IMG/VR virus record: IMGVR_UViG_3300020129_000672
Location: 1-64,000 of that record
Reading direction: 5' to 3' (one strand)
Origin: a virus
Length of the DNA stretch: 64,000 nt
Shown: in pieces, positions 7,681-14,717 of the stretch
How positions within the stretch are numbered: position 1 is the first letter of the stretch
How the letters are laid out: every line of letters starts with the position of its first letter
The notes under the pieces: generated by a model
Told to the model about the DNA's origin: nothing
What the model saw: only the letters and a program-made list of their open reading frames with translations
The model's database searches: none
Translations under genes and position numbers: made by a program

Positions 7681-8175
7681 TTAATCCTTCAGGTCGTGCC
7701 ATGACAGGTGTTCCAGCGTGTTGGGGACGGTGAACGGCAGGTCCTCATGATCATCCGACCAGCCGACGCCGTGGCCCATCGATTCCATCGCGAGGTAGTG
7801 GCCGAAGTCTTCGATCTCCGAACCATTCGCCGCCACTTCCTCGTAGGAATTTGGATTGATGCTCGGCTCATTCTGTTCCATCGCCTCGCCAAACACTTGC
7901 CATAGGCAGGCGATGTGTCGTGGCTTAATCGTGTCGGTCTTCGCCTGATCACGGGCGGCGATCAGCACAACATCAGCCAACCGCTGTGCGACCATCAACG
8001 CGCGGACGGGCAGTTCACCGCAGTGGTCCATCCAATCCTGACCGGGCCCGGCATGATCATCGTCACCCGGTATGTCGCCATTTTCGTATGCGTCGGCATA
8101 CACGCTGGCCCATAATGCACGCGCCATCGCCAGGACGATCCGTTCTTCTATGTTCTGAGGTATGAAGTCTTTCAT
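7681..8175 (-). CDS. hypothetical protein
   Basis: The protein has 164 residues. I chose the ATG at 8175, because an upstream TTG (8202) would place the TTGAGTTATTGAGTTGAG motif inside the coding sequence. The first half is helical (RIVLAMARALWASVYADAYENG, LMVAQRLADVVLIAARDQA) and the second acidic (IEDFGHYLAMESMGHGVGWSDDHEDLP). The pattern is common among phage accessory proteins. No function is recognised. Confidence 0.65.
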   Translation of the reverse strand: MKDFIPQNIEERIVLAMARALWASVYADAYENGDIPGDDDHAGPGQDWMDHCGELPVRALMVAQRLADVVLIAARDQAKTDTIKPRHIACLWQVFGEAMEQNEPSINPNSYEEVAANGSEIEDFGHYLAMESMGHGVGWSDDHEDLPFTVPNTLEHLSWHDLKD

Positions 8176-8177
8176 AA

Positions 8178-8198
8178 TTGAGTTATTGAGTTGAGTGG
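8178..8198 (-). repeat. TTGAGTT motif, longest copy
   Basis: Two TTGAGTT units occupy this stretch, at 8178-8184 and 8186-8196, directly before the start at 8175. It is the longest run of the leftward-arm motif. Confidence 0.6.
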
Positions 8199-8203
8199 CC
8201 AAA

Positions 8204-8467
8204 TCAGTTCCTACCCTTTCGTGCCGCCTGTTGTTTGAGCGCCGCCTCGACCGCGTCGTCCATCGTCAGGCCGACGCCCAGGATTGTCGCTTCGCCCTCG
8301 AGGTCACCCGCCAGTTTCATCCCGGCCTTGACCGATTCGATCAAGATCACGGCCTTCTGCTTTTCGTGCATGGTGGCGGTCGCCAGTTGCGCTTGGTCGG
8401 TCTGGACTGAGATGCCGACCGCCGGTTGGTCCGCCATCTGACGGACGGTAATGGTGATGGTTATCAT
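8204..8467 (-). CDS. small hypothetical protein
   Basis: The protein has 87 residues. It begins with a repetitive beta strand (MITITITVRQ) and ends with a helix (TMDDAVEAALKQQAARKG). The overall layout, strand-strand-helix with a DDAVEAAL helix, is reminiscent of small HicB-like or phage Imm-type folds, but the match is too weak to name. It overlaps nothing. Confidence 0.6.
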   Translation of the reverse strand: MITITITVRQMADQPAVGISVQTDQAQLATATMHEKQKAVILIESVKAGMKLAGDLEGEATILGVGLTMDDAVEAALKQQAARKGRN

Positions 8468-8470
8468 CTG

Positions 8471-8947
8471 TTAGGAGGGTAGCTGGCTGGCCGTCAGCAG
8501 GCCGATGACGACCGACATGTCACTGGCTAGCCCCCGCGGACTGATCGGCCCTGTAGGAGGCTGCTGGAGGGTCTGGCGCGGGCCGTACGGGACGATCGTG
8601 AGTTCACCCAGACGGCTGCCGTCGAGCATCTGGCATTCGAGCAGCATCCAGCCGTCGGGTTGCCGGACCTTCTGATGTAACAGGAGGATGCCGAGTAGAC
8701 CGGCCGGCGTATTGTCCTGCCGGGAGCAGTAACGGGCGGCCAGCTCTGGCCAAGTCATGTCGAGCTTGGTCGGTCGGTTGGCCGCATAGTAGTCGGCGAC
8801 GGCCAGCACGCTAGCCGGGTGTTGATCGACGATACTCAACAGCCGGAGCGCCTCTTTGTGCGGATCGAGCCCCGGTATCCGAAGATTGTTGGTCGTTACG
8901 GTATACGAGCGATTGGCCCGCAATTGTTTAGTAGTTTGTTTCTTCAT
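8471..8947 (-). CDS. hypothetical protein
   Basis: The protein has 158 residues. The ATG at 8947 is preceded by GGAGG seven bases upstream, a clear Shine-Dalgarno site and one of few in this arm, so the longer upstream extension is rejected. The N-terminus is basic (MKKQTTKQLRANRSY) and the body is helical (KEALRLLSIVDQHPASVLAVADYY). The function is unknown. Confidence 0.65.
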   Translation of the reverse strand: MKKQTTKQLRANRSYTVTTNNLRIPGLDPHKEALRLLSIVDQHPASVLAVADYYAANRPTKLDMTWPELAARYCSRQDNTPAGLLGILLLHQKVRQPDGWMLLECQMLDGSRLGELTIVPYGPRQTLQQPPTGPISPRGLASDMSVVIGLLTASQLPS

Positions 8948-8960
8948 GTTGTACCTCCGG

Positions 8961-9022
8961 CGCCCGGTGCGTGATTGCACTGGGCGGCCAGACGACGGCC
9001 CACCAGGTGAGCCTGATGGGCC
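8961..9022. other. two adjacent hairpins between leftward genes
   Basis: CGCCCGGTGC (8961-8970) pairs with GCACTGGGCG (8977-8986). An 11-bp arm at 8997-9007 pairs with 9012-9022 around a 4-base loop. The G-T pair in the second hairpin is compatible with a leftward RNA, whereas the first fits better in a rightward RNA. The site separates the gene at 9042 from the one at 8947 and may terminate or process the leftward message. Confidence 0.4.
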
Positions 9023-9041
9023 GGATGTCTGACAATGGGAG

Positions 9042-9467
9042 TTAAACTTTTTCCGGATTGGCCTTCCGCCACAGCCACGAGCTGGTGTCGGTATGTTCAA
9101 TCCCATCTTTGGTCACCCAAAGAGCACCGCCACCAAAGCCATCAACTCGCGGCTTGCTACAGGTGTTCGACCATGCAAACCCGGTGGGCGGTAGGTTGAA
9201 CTCGGTGATCAGAAGTTTGAGGAATTCCGCAACCGTATCGATGTCACCGTCTTCACCTTCGTCGGTGATGATCACCCCCGTTTCATCTGGGATTAGGTTG
9301 AACCCCAGATAGCCGGTGCTGATGTCCTTCCAGAATACCTCAGGAACAACCGCCGGTCGGTTTTCCGTGTCATGCTCGTCAAACGCATGATAGACGGCAA
9401 GTGCCCGCTCTTTAGCGACCGACGGGAGTGGAACGTGGAACGAGAAGTTAGTGTAGTAGTTTGCCAT
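9042..9467 (-). CDS. conserved phage hypothetical protein
   Basis: The protein has 141 residues. The N-terminus MANYYTNFSF, the acidic TDEGEDGDIDTVAEFL segment and the ANT/SNTCSKPRVDGFGGGA-type signature near the C-terminus belong to a protein I recall from many environmental tailed phages. The function is unassigned. It is a lone leftward gene bounded by hairpins. Confidence 0.75.
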   Translation of the reverse strand: MANYYTNFSFHVPLPSVAKERALAVYHAFDEHDTENRPAVVPEVFWKDISTGYLGFNLIPDETGVIITDEGEDGDIDTVAEFLKLLITEFNLPPTGFAWSNTCSKPRVDGFGGGALWVTKDGIEHTDTSSWLWRKANPEKV

Positions 9468-9495
9468 AACGGTAGTGGTTTGATCCGACAGAGAG

Positions 9496-10008
9496 TTACA
9501 GGCCGAGTTCGATCAGCCGGTGGGCGAGTGCCAGGTGGGCCGACCAGTCGTTGGTCCACGGTTCGTCGGCGAATATCCGAGCGTCATCGCATAATTGGGC
9601 GTACCCATCAATCAAATCTTGGCCAACTGACTCCCCGTACAATTCAAAGTATGCGCGGCTGACGTTACCGTTCCGAAGATGATTGATCGCGCGCATGCTT
9701 TTGACCGACCGATCACATTCGCTCGCGTCGTAGAATTCATCGGGCGTAATCTCTGTGTAGTTCTTCGGTCGGACGACCTTCGACAGGCCGTTCAATCGGC
9801 AGGCCATAGTCGCGCCAGCCAAACAGACTTCGCATAACTTACTCGGCTCGTTGTTGGTTCCGAAGTAGACGAGCCAGCTGCTCATTTCGAGTCGGAAGAT
9901 CGCGGGGTCGAGCGATCGGCAGTCGTTGATTGCGTCGAGCAGCAGGTGGCCAAGAGTGTCGGCCAGCCTGCCGGTTTGCGGAACAGATGGTATTGTTGAT
10001 GTTGCCAT
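9496..10008 (-). CDS. conserved phage hypothetical protein
   Basis: The protein has 170 residues. CEVCLAGATMA in the middle and a helical C-terminus (WSAHLALAHRLIELGL) resemble a family of unassigned phage accessory proteins. The ATG lies 2 bases after an inverted repeat (10011-10033), so the ribosome site would be inside or next to a stem, which suggests structure-dependent translation (inference). Confidence 0.7.
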   Translation of the reverse strand: MATSTIPSVPQTGRLADTLGHLLLDAINDCRSLDPAIFRLEMSSWLVYFGTNNEPSKLCEVCLAGATMACRLNGLSKVVRPKNYTEITPDEFYDASECDRSVKSMRAINHLRNGNVSRAYFELYGESVGQDLIDGYAQLCDDARIFADEPWTNDWSAHLALAHRLIELGL

Positions 10009-10010
10009 AG

Positions 10011-10033
10011 ACGCCAGAGCGGGTCTCTGGCGT
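10011..10033. other. 9-bp perfect hairpin abutting a start codon
   Basis: ACGCCAGAG (10011-10019) pairs with CTCTGGCGT (10025-10033) around a 5-base loop. For leftward transcription it lies between a stop at 10042 and the next ATG at 10008. It may end the upstream message or mask the downstream start. Confidence 0.5.
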
Positions 10034-10041
10034 TTCGTCCA

Positions 10042-10251
10042 TTAAGGACTCGACGGTATGGCTGTGGTTGAAAAGTAACCCCGTTGCTCAAGGTGACGAA
10101 TAACGGCCTTCAACGATGGCCAGTAACCCATCAGATTGCCGGCCGGGGCACGGAGTGAAGTTTGTCGGCCGGAAATTCGGGCGTCAAAGTCACCGGCCCG
10201 TGTGTGGATACGGTAGGAACCATTTCCAATTTTTGTGAACCGAGCATTCAT
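10042..10251 (-). CDS. small hypothetical protein
   Basis: The protein has 69 residues from the ATG that overlaps the upstream stop (ATGA). It is beta-rich (RFTKIGNGSYRIHTRAGDFDARI) with a C-terminal helix (SLKAVIRHLEQRGYF). No family is recognised. Confidence 0.6.
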   Translation of the reverse strand: MNARFTKIGNGSYRIHTRAGDFDARISGRQTSLRAPAGNLMGYWPSLKAVIRHLEQRGYFSTTAIPSSP

Positions 10252-10436
10252 GGCAGGAAGCACGTTAGAGCCCGCCCAAAGTCGGCCAAGCTGGTTTCAC
10301 CGACGCGTAGGGACTCGATAAGAACCGGCAGGTTGTTCCAAGCGGCAAGGATGATCGAGCGTTGATGGACCGCCGCGTAGGACAGTAGTAGGGCGAGGAC
10401 GACAATGCCGGTCGTGCAGGATTGACGTTCAGTCAT
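10248..10436 (-). CDS. small membrane-anchored hypothetical protein
   Basis: The protein has 62 residues. One N-terminal transmembrane segment (TTGIVVLALLLSYAAV) precedes a short helical domain. It ends in FLP and overlaps the next ATG. Its neighbour upstream also ends in FLP with the same CTTCCTGCCATGA junction. Confidence 0.6.
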   Translation of the reverse strand: MTERQSCTTGIVVLALLLSYAAVHQRSIILAAWNNLPVLIESLRVGETSLADFGRALTCFLP

Positions 10437-10717
10437 GGCAGGAAGGCGGTTAGAAGTTCACAGAGCTTGACCGTCGCCGACCGGAGGACCTCCCCGCGGT
10501 TGACCAACGTCCAATCCTGGCCGGCGTCGATTGATAGCCGGTCGTCCGGATTGTCGCACAAGGTGGTGACATACCAACTTCCGGGCGTCCCTTCAATTTG
10601 AAGGACCGGACCAAGTTGGCCGGGGCGGAGGATGACCGACCGGGGTTTATCCTCCGGCCGGCCTTTGTAGGTGCACCGTGCTTGAACGGGCAGAGTGATG
10701 GTAGTGAAGTGTTTCAT
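10433..10717 (-). CDS. small hypothetical protein
   Basis: The protein has 94 residues, predicted mainly beta (TTITLPVQARCTYKG, RSVILRPGQLGPVLQIEG, SWYVTTL) with a C-terminal helix ending in AFLP. The function is unknown. It heads a three-gene ATGA-coupled set (10717 to 10042). Confidence 0.6.
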   Translation of the reverse strand: MKHFTTITLPVQARCTYKGRPEDKPRSVILRPGQLGPVLQIEGTPGSWYVTTLCDNPDDRLSIDAGQDWTLVNRGEVLRSATVKLCELLTAFLP

Positions 10718-10730
10718 CAGGCTTGAGCAA

Positions 10731-10797
10731 CCGGCGCACCACGCTTGATTGCGCGGTGGCCGGAGAGGCGCCTACCCCACGAGATGTGCGATAGGCG
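10731..10797. other. hairpin-rich 104-base gap
   Basis: The gap 10718-10821 contains an imperfect long hairpin (CCGGC at 10731-10735 with GCCGG at 10759-10763, with further pairs inside) and a second stem CGCCTA (10769-10774) / TAGGCG (10792-10797). No ORF or T-run is present. It follows the stop of the gene at 10822 and precedes the start at 10717. Confidence 0.4.
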
Positions 10798-10821
10798 ACG
10801 CTCCGACGAACGGTCAGAGGA

Positions 10822-11271
10822 TTACTTCGCAGCCGGAGCGGGCAGACTGGCCTTGAGCGTCGCCAGTTCAGCTTCGGCCTTGGACGCCCGCTCTTCGGCG
10901 GCGCTGAGGGCCGCAACGTCCGCCCCATCACCTTGCGAGAAGAAGATGCCCAAGGTGCCTGTCTTCGACAACGTAGCGGACTTGAATGCCATCTTGCCCG
11001 TGCCATTGACATTCACCATCAAGGCCAGCATGGCACTCCCAATCTCCCGCTTCGCCTGCTTGATCGCCCCCTTGGCAGCCTGACCCTTAAGGCCAAGCCC
11101 AGCCAAGTCAGGTGCACCAGCTTTGGATTTCGTGGGCAGGAAACAGAACCGAATGGCCCCACTGTCCTTCGTGACGGTCCGGACGAGCCGGTGAACTCCC
11201 GGACTGAGGTTGACCGTAAGACCGTCGGCGATGGTGATGGGAAGGACCGAAACTGCATTGTTTGTGCTCAT
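10822..11271 (-). CDS. hypothetical protein with C-terminal coiled coil
   Basis: The protein has 149 residues from the ATG at 11271. The first half is beta-rich (VSVLPITIADGLTVNLSPGVHRLV), the middle basic (KGQAAKGAIKQAKREIG), and the C-terminus a heptad-like coil (AEERASKAEAELATLKASL). It is the first gene of the leftward arm and so is closest to the non-coding divide, a position typical of early, strongly expressed phage genes (inference). The function is unknown. Confidence 0.7.
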   Translation of the reverse strand: MSTNNAVSVLPITIADGLTVNLSPGVHRLVRTVTKDSGAIRFCFLPTKSKAGAPDLAGLGLKGQAAKGAIKQAKREIGSAMLALMVNVNGTGKMAFKSATLSKTGTLGIFFSQGDGADVAALSAAEERASKAEAELATLKASLPAPAAK

Positions 11272-11470
11272 GTGTTGTACTTTCAAAAGTAGGGTATTGG
11301 CCGGTCAGAAATTGACCGTTGAACCACTGGGCGACGATGACGCTCCCTTGATACCAGTGGATTGCCCCGGACGTTAAGGCGGGCCGGGAATTTCCTTGCG
11401 TGTTGAGTCACGCCGTTGATAGGTGACGCCCGTTACCGGGAAGTCCCGCAGGTTTGACCGTCCGCAATGT

Positions 11471-11595
11471 CCCGCCCACGTACCGCTCGCCTAAGGGTCC
11501 CATAAATCACCCGGCAACCATACCGTCTGTCACTGCCGGTAAATGGGATACTTCGGACCGAACTCCGTGGGCGGGCCGCTAAGTATTGGCCCGCC
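11471..11595. other. nested inverted repeats with mutually exclusive stems
   Basis: An outer 10-bp perfect repeat (CCCGCCCACG 11471-11480 / CGTGGGCGGG 11566-11575) encloses TCCCAT/ATGGGA (11498-11503 / 11543-11548) and CCGGCA/TGCCGG (11511-11516 / 11534-11539). GGCGGGCC at 11570-11577 can instead pair with GGCCCGCC at 11588-11595. The two folds share the same bases, as in attenuators, or the site could extrude as DNA. Confidence 0.5.
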
Positions 11596-11882
11596 TTGCT
11601 CCATGCTGGGATTCTTGGGACCGGCCGCGTTACCGCCGTCTCCATCCGTTACCCAGAGTTTGTAAAGAACCACCACGTTGCCGGAGACCGACCGAAGCCG
11701 AATCCCGACACCTTATCCACGTAAATGGGCGGAAAGGCGGGAATGGCAGAGGGAAGGGAGGGAAAGGATGCACATATCAGGATGGGGAGATGCGTAAATA
11801 GCAGGAAGGGAGGACAGGAATGGCAGAATGAGGGAGGGGGGACCGATGCCATCCATTCAACTCCCCCTTCCGGCCAGTTATT

Positions 11883-11928
11883 TGGGTGAATACACCCACT
11901 CTCAGCCAATTATGGGTGAATACACCCA
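11883..11928. promoter_or_regulatory. twin 16-bp palindrome, operator-like
   Basis: TGGGTGAATACACCCA occurs twice exactly, at 11883-11898 and 11913-11928. Each is a 6-bp inverted repeat around AATA, and the copies are 30 bp apart, close to three helical turns. This is the classic look of paired sites for a dimeric repressor. Candidate binders encoded nearby are the HTH protein at 12565 and the LexA-like protein at 13076. Confidence 0.55.
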
Positions 11929-12095
11929 ATTACCCCCATCCAGCCACCTACCCTTTCCACACCCCATAGCAGCCCCCACCGCCTTGCCGGTCAATCCCGC
12001 TCCCTTTGCCCACCCATCGGCCTATCGTGGCCCATATGGCAAGCTAGGGGGGCAAGAATGGGCATCCTAGGAGTGGGTGAGAATGACCAGGTGGC

Positions 12096-12124
12096 GGGGG
12101 AAGGGTGGGGGCGGCCGGGGTGGG
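12096..12124 (+). other. G-quadruplex-type tract
   Basis: Five runs of three to five G (12096-12100, 12103-12105, 12107-12111, 12117-12120, 12122-12124) are separated by loops of one to five bases. This meets the usual four-run G-quadruplex pattern. It lies in the non-coding divide. Confidence 0.5.
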
Positions 12125-12490
12125 CGGCCGTGACGTGACGGGTCCCCCTTCACAGAATCCCAAAAATGCTGGTGGGTGTTGTTGGCCTGGCTGGATTACT
12201 GGAATTTCGTTGGCGCAAAAATTGATTGGATTGGTTAATCTGCCAGCCGTGTCTAAATCGTCTCCTGAATCCCGGATCCTGCGTCATCAGTTGCGGCTGG
12301 CTCTGACTATCAGGCCACCCTACCGGCTTAGGCCACAGACCGTCAGGTATCTTCGTCTCCTCCGCGGCTTCCAGCGTGCGAGCTCGAGATCGACCTTAAG
12401 GTTTCGCTAGCGTCCCTAGGCGCCCATCTTTCATACAGCCTGCGGCTGATCGCTTGTCGGGCGCCGCCGGCTCCATGATGATCCCCATCA

Positions 12491-12508
12491 TTCCAGCCGG
12501 TTGGAAAG
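12491..12508 (+). repeat. TTCCA/TGGAA stem-loop element, copy 1
   Basis: TTCCA (12491-12495) pairs with TGGAA (12502-12506) around GCCGGT, 57 bases before the HTH gene start. It is the leftmost member of a recurrent element with further copies at 14185, 15548, 22014, 25175 and 27607. Confidence 0.5.
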
Positions 12509-12564
12509 ATCGCGAGACATGTGGAGTTGATCTTCAGAGAGACATGAGACATTGATTATAAGAC

Positions 12565-13083
12565 ATGACGATCTTACAACTGGCTGCGACATTGGGTGTC
12601 GCTAAGAAAACAATTGAGCGATGGGTGAAGCTCGGTCTTCCTCGGCAGCAGGTGGACGGTGTATATGATTACGATCTGCCAGCCGTTCGAGCCTGGCGTC
12701 AAACAACCACCAAGACTGATCAGACTCTTTCGTCCGGTCCGTATGTTACGGGCGTTGTTAAAAACCATTTGGTGTCCGACCTGATGGATCAGCCGATTCG
12801 GCCGCCCGACCGGATGAAGCTGCCGGTCATTCCCGCCCTGTCGGTCCCGGCCGGTCCGGACGGTCGGCAGCAGCTGATCAGCCGGCTGCTTGGCGAATCC
12901 CGGGCGCTCCTCGCCTCTCTTCTTCGGCCGCTGTCTGTCGCAGAGAAAGCGGTGGAGCAGGCCAAGACGCCGGCCCAGCGATTACAGGAGGCGAATGTCC
13001 AGCTCGCCCAGGCGGGCGGCCTGCACGGTCAGGCGCTGGCGTTGGGCGCTGTTGGGGGCAACAATCGGTGGGGAACTATCTGA
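12565..13083 (+). CDS. helix-turn-helix protein, Nu1/excisionase-like
   Basis: The protein has 172 residues. The N-terminal 50 residues form a MerR/excisionase-type HTH (TLGVAKKTIERWVKLGLP, then VYDYDLPAVRAWR). This domain is found in small terminase subunits of the Nu1 type, in excisionases and in small regulators. A C-terminal helical region with a heptad-like stretch (AEKAVEQAKTPAQRLQEANVQLAQ) could oligomerise. It is the first rightward gene after the non-coding divide, which favours a regulator. The terminase is 25 kb away, though a packaging role cannot be excluded. Confidence 0.75.
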   Translation: MTILQLAATLGVAKKTIERWVKLGLPRQQVDGVYDYDLPAVRAWRQTTTKTDQTLSSGPYVTGVVKNHLVSDLMDQPIRPPDRMKLPVIPALSVPAGPDGRQQLISRLLGESRALLASLLRPLSVAEKAVEQAKTPAQRLQEANVQLAQAGGLHGQALALGAVGGNNRWGTI

Positions 13084-13756
13084 CAATCTGCCTGAGCGAC
13101 GTCCACCAATCAGCCTTTGGCACCCACCGGCCGTCCACCAGGTTGGTCGCTCGGCCCGGTCTGTCTGGTGATTCCACCCATATGCCGTGCGCCAGGCAGA
13201 TCGGTCGATGCTCAAACAAATGGCATTCACCACGTTGATCGCGCGCCACCCACTCAGCCCAATCAGGAAGCTCCAAGCCGGGAGGTAGGGAAATCATCTT
13301 GTCCGGCGGTTGTTGCTGACTCCACTCCACGTCTTTTAAGCGCAGCTCGCCCGTCTTCATCCGCTCGATCAACCCTAGCTTGATCAACCGCGCGATTATC
13401 AGGTGGACACTCCGCGGGCTGCGGTAGCCTAGCCTGACCGTCAGATCACGGATCGACGGACTCTTCTTCTCCGTCTGCAGCAACTGCCGCAGCCACCGCA
13501 AGACCAGCCGTTCTTTCTGGCTGATCTTCGTCCCGACCGGCAGGTCGATCTCTGGCAGATCGTTCTCTGCCACCTGCTGCTGCTCCTGCCGCACGATCAG
13601 CGCCAGATCGGCCCACCGGTAACGCAGGCGAAGGTTGTCCATCATCTGCCTGTCCTGATCCTCCCTCGAGCATTGGAGTTCACCATCGGACAGCCGGGTG
13701 AGCGGCGCATGAATCGCCAGCCAGTCACGCAGGTCGCTAAATCGCCAATCTCTCAT
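13076..13756 (-). CDS. LexA-like winged-helix regulator candidate
   Basis: The protein has 226 residues. Residues about 80-143 (SQKERLVLRWLRQLL, SPSIRDLTVRLGYRSPRSVHLIIARLIKLGLIER) match the LexA N-terminal winged helix. There is no recognisable S24 autopeptidase. The C-terminal part (CHLFEHRPICLAHGIW) is unassigned. It overlaps the convergent HTH gene by 8 bases and follows the gene at 13760 by 3 bases. It may control the divergent rightward genes starting at 14250 or the twin palindrome (inference). Confidence 0.65.
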   Translation of the reverse strand: MRDWRFSDLRDWLAIHAPLTRLSDGELQCSREDQDRQMMDNLRLRYRWADLALIVRQEQQQVAENDLPEIDLPVGTKISQKERLVLRWLRQLLQTEKKSPSIRDLTVRLGYRSPRSVHLIIARLIKLGLIERMKTGELRLKDVEWSQQQPPDKMISLPPGLELPDWAEWVARDQRGECHLFEHRPICLAHGIWVESPDRPGRATNLVDGRWVPKADWWTSLRQIVR

Positions 13757-13759
13757 CTG

Positions 13760-14140
13760 TTAGAACGGTCCAATGTTGTGCTTCTTCTGGAACGCCAGTT
13801 CATTCATCTCGTGAGTTATATGACCGTCCAGCCAGTTGTAATGACCAATCGGTTGATCAGGATCGAGCCGTCCTGTCGCTTCGATCAGACCCTGCACATC
13901 CGGCTGTGGCAGTCGCAGGTTCTCTAATTTATCCCACGCTCTGTCTTGGGCGGCCGCCGTTAGTTCTGGATCTTTTACTAACGGTCGGCTCTTGATCTGT
14001 CCGCGGTGGAACCGGTCGGCCAGGAACGTCCGGCAGTTCTGGTTCAACCGCGGGACATCCAGATCGAGCTTAATGGTCGAACCCGTATCGATTCCCCGTC
14101 TTATTGCCTCCCGCTGATCGACGTCGAATATGAATTTCAT
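13760..14140 (-). CDS. hypothetical protein
   Basis: The protein has 126 residues, charged, with HYNWLDGHITHEMNELAFQKKH near the C-terminus. No family is recognised. It forms a leftward two-gene cassette with the LexA-like gene, divergent from the gene at 14250 across 109 bases that contain a stem-loop element. Confidence 0.6.
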   Translation of the reverse strand: MKFIFDVDQREAIRRGIDTGSTIKLDLDVPRLNQNCRTFLADRFHRGQIKSRPLVKDPELTAAAQDRAWDKLENLRLPQPDVQGLIEATGRLDPDQPIGHYNWLDGHITHEMNELAFQKKHNIGPF

Positions 14141-14184
14141 CTCCCGTCAGATCGGCCAACCAGCTTGGACGGTCAACGTCCGGC

Positions 14185-14204
14185 CTTTCCTCCCGGGTGG
14201 AAAG
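14185..14204 (+). repeat. CTTTCC/GGAAAG stem-loop element, copy 2
   Basis: CTTTCC (14185-14190) pairs with GGAAAG (14199-14204). The loop contains the palindrome CCCGGG. CTTGATC follows at 14211-14217. The next start codon is 46 bases downstream. Confidence 0.6.
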
Positions 14205-14249
14205 CACAAGCTTGATCTACCGCCGGTCAGTCAAATACCTATCAGACTG

Positions 14250-14717
14250 ATGAAACCAATGATGATCATCCCGCCCGACCTGATGAGTGAGACCGACCGC
14301 CAGTTGCTGAACGACAATGGCATTTGCGTGGTCGTCGCGCAGGATCCTGGCAAGGTTCGGTTTGTCGACCCCCTGCCGGTCGTCAGCAGCCGCAGTCAGA
14401 TCGAACAGGCGGCCATCCAGCTGTCACGGAAATTACTAAATCGAAAGGTGTTTAATACCGACTGGAGCGGCGAGAAGGAAGTTAGCTGGATTATTGCTCA
14501 AGCGTTCGCTCAATTATTGACCATCGGTACGCCTCTCTCAGGCGAACCAACCCAAGCTGAATTGGAACAAAAAGTGTATGACGAAACAAAGTTGCAGGAA
14601 ATGCGGGTGCTGGCCAAGGAAGACGCACGGGCTGATCACCTTCGTCAGAAGACACTGGCGGCCGAGGCAGTTAAATCACAGGTTAAGAAACTAACTCGAG
14701 AAGGAACTGGTCGATGA
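14250..14717 (+). CDS. hypothetical protein
   Basis: The protein has 155 residues from the ATG at 14250. Upstream codons overlap the stem-loop element and the divergent gene, so they are not used. A beta-like N-terminus (MKPMMIIPPDL, NGICVVVAQDPGKVRFVDPL) is followed by a long charged helix (YDETKLQEMRVLAKEDARADHLRQK). No family is recognised. The stop overlaps the next start. Confidence 0.6.
   Translation: MKPMMIIPPDLMSETDRQLLNDNGICVVVAQDPGKVRFVDPLPVVSSRSQIEQAAIQLSRKLLNRKVFNTDWSGEKEVSWIIAQAFAQLLTIGTPLSGEPTQAELEQKVYDETKLQEMRVLAKEDARADHLRQKTLAAEAVKSQVKKLTREGTGR

Larger units (their letters stand above)
11272..12564. other. non-coding divide between leftward and rightward arms
   Basis: About 1.3 kb without a credible gene. 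The short ORFs here are low-complexity artefacts of G/A- and C/T-rich tracts. Gene direction switches from leftward to rightward across it, so promoters for both arms are expected. Contents, left to right: CCACTGG/CCAGTGG and GTCAC/GTGAC stems (11320-11440), nested inverted repeats (11471-11595), a purine-rich plus strand (about 11735-11845), twin palindromes (11883-11928), a pyrimidine-rich stretch (about 11850-12020), and a G-quadruplex-type tract (12096-12124). It could contain the replication origin. No unambiguous -35/-10 pair could be assigned. Confidence 0.6.

Noticed and set aside
11649-12410. Short frames in the non-coding divide
   Set aside because: They are low-complexity translations of purine/pyrimidine tracts, lack ribosome sites and overlap structured repeats.
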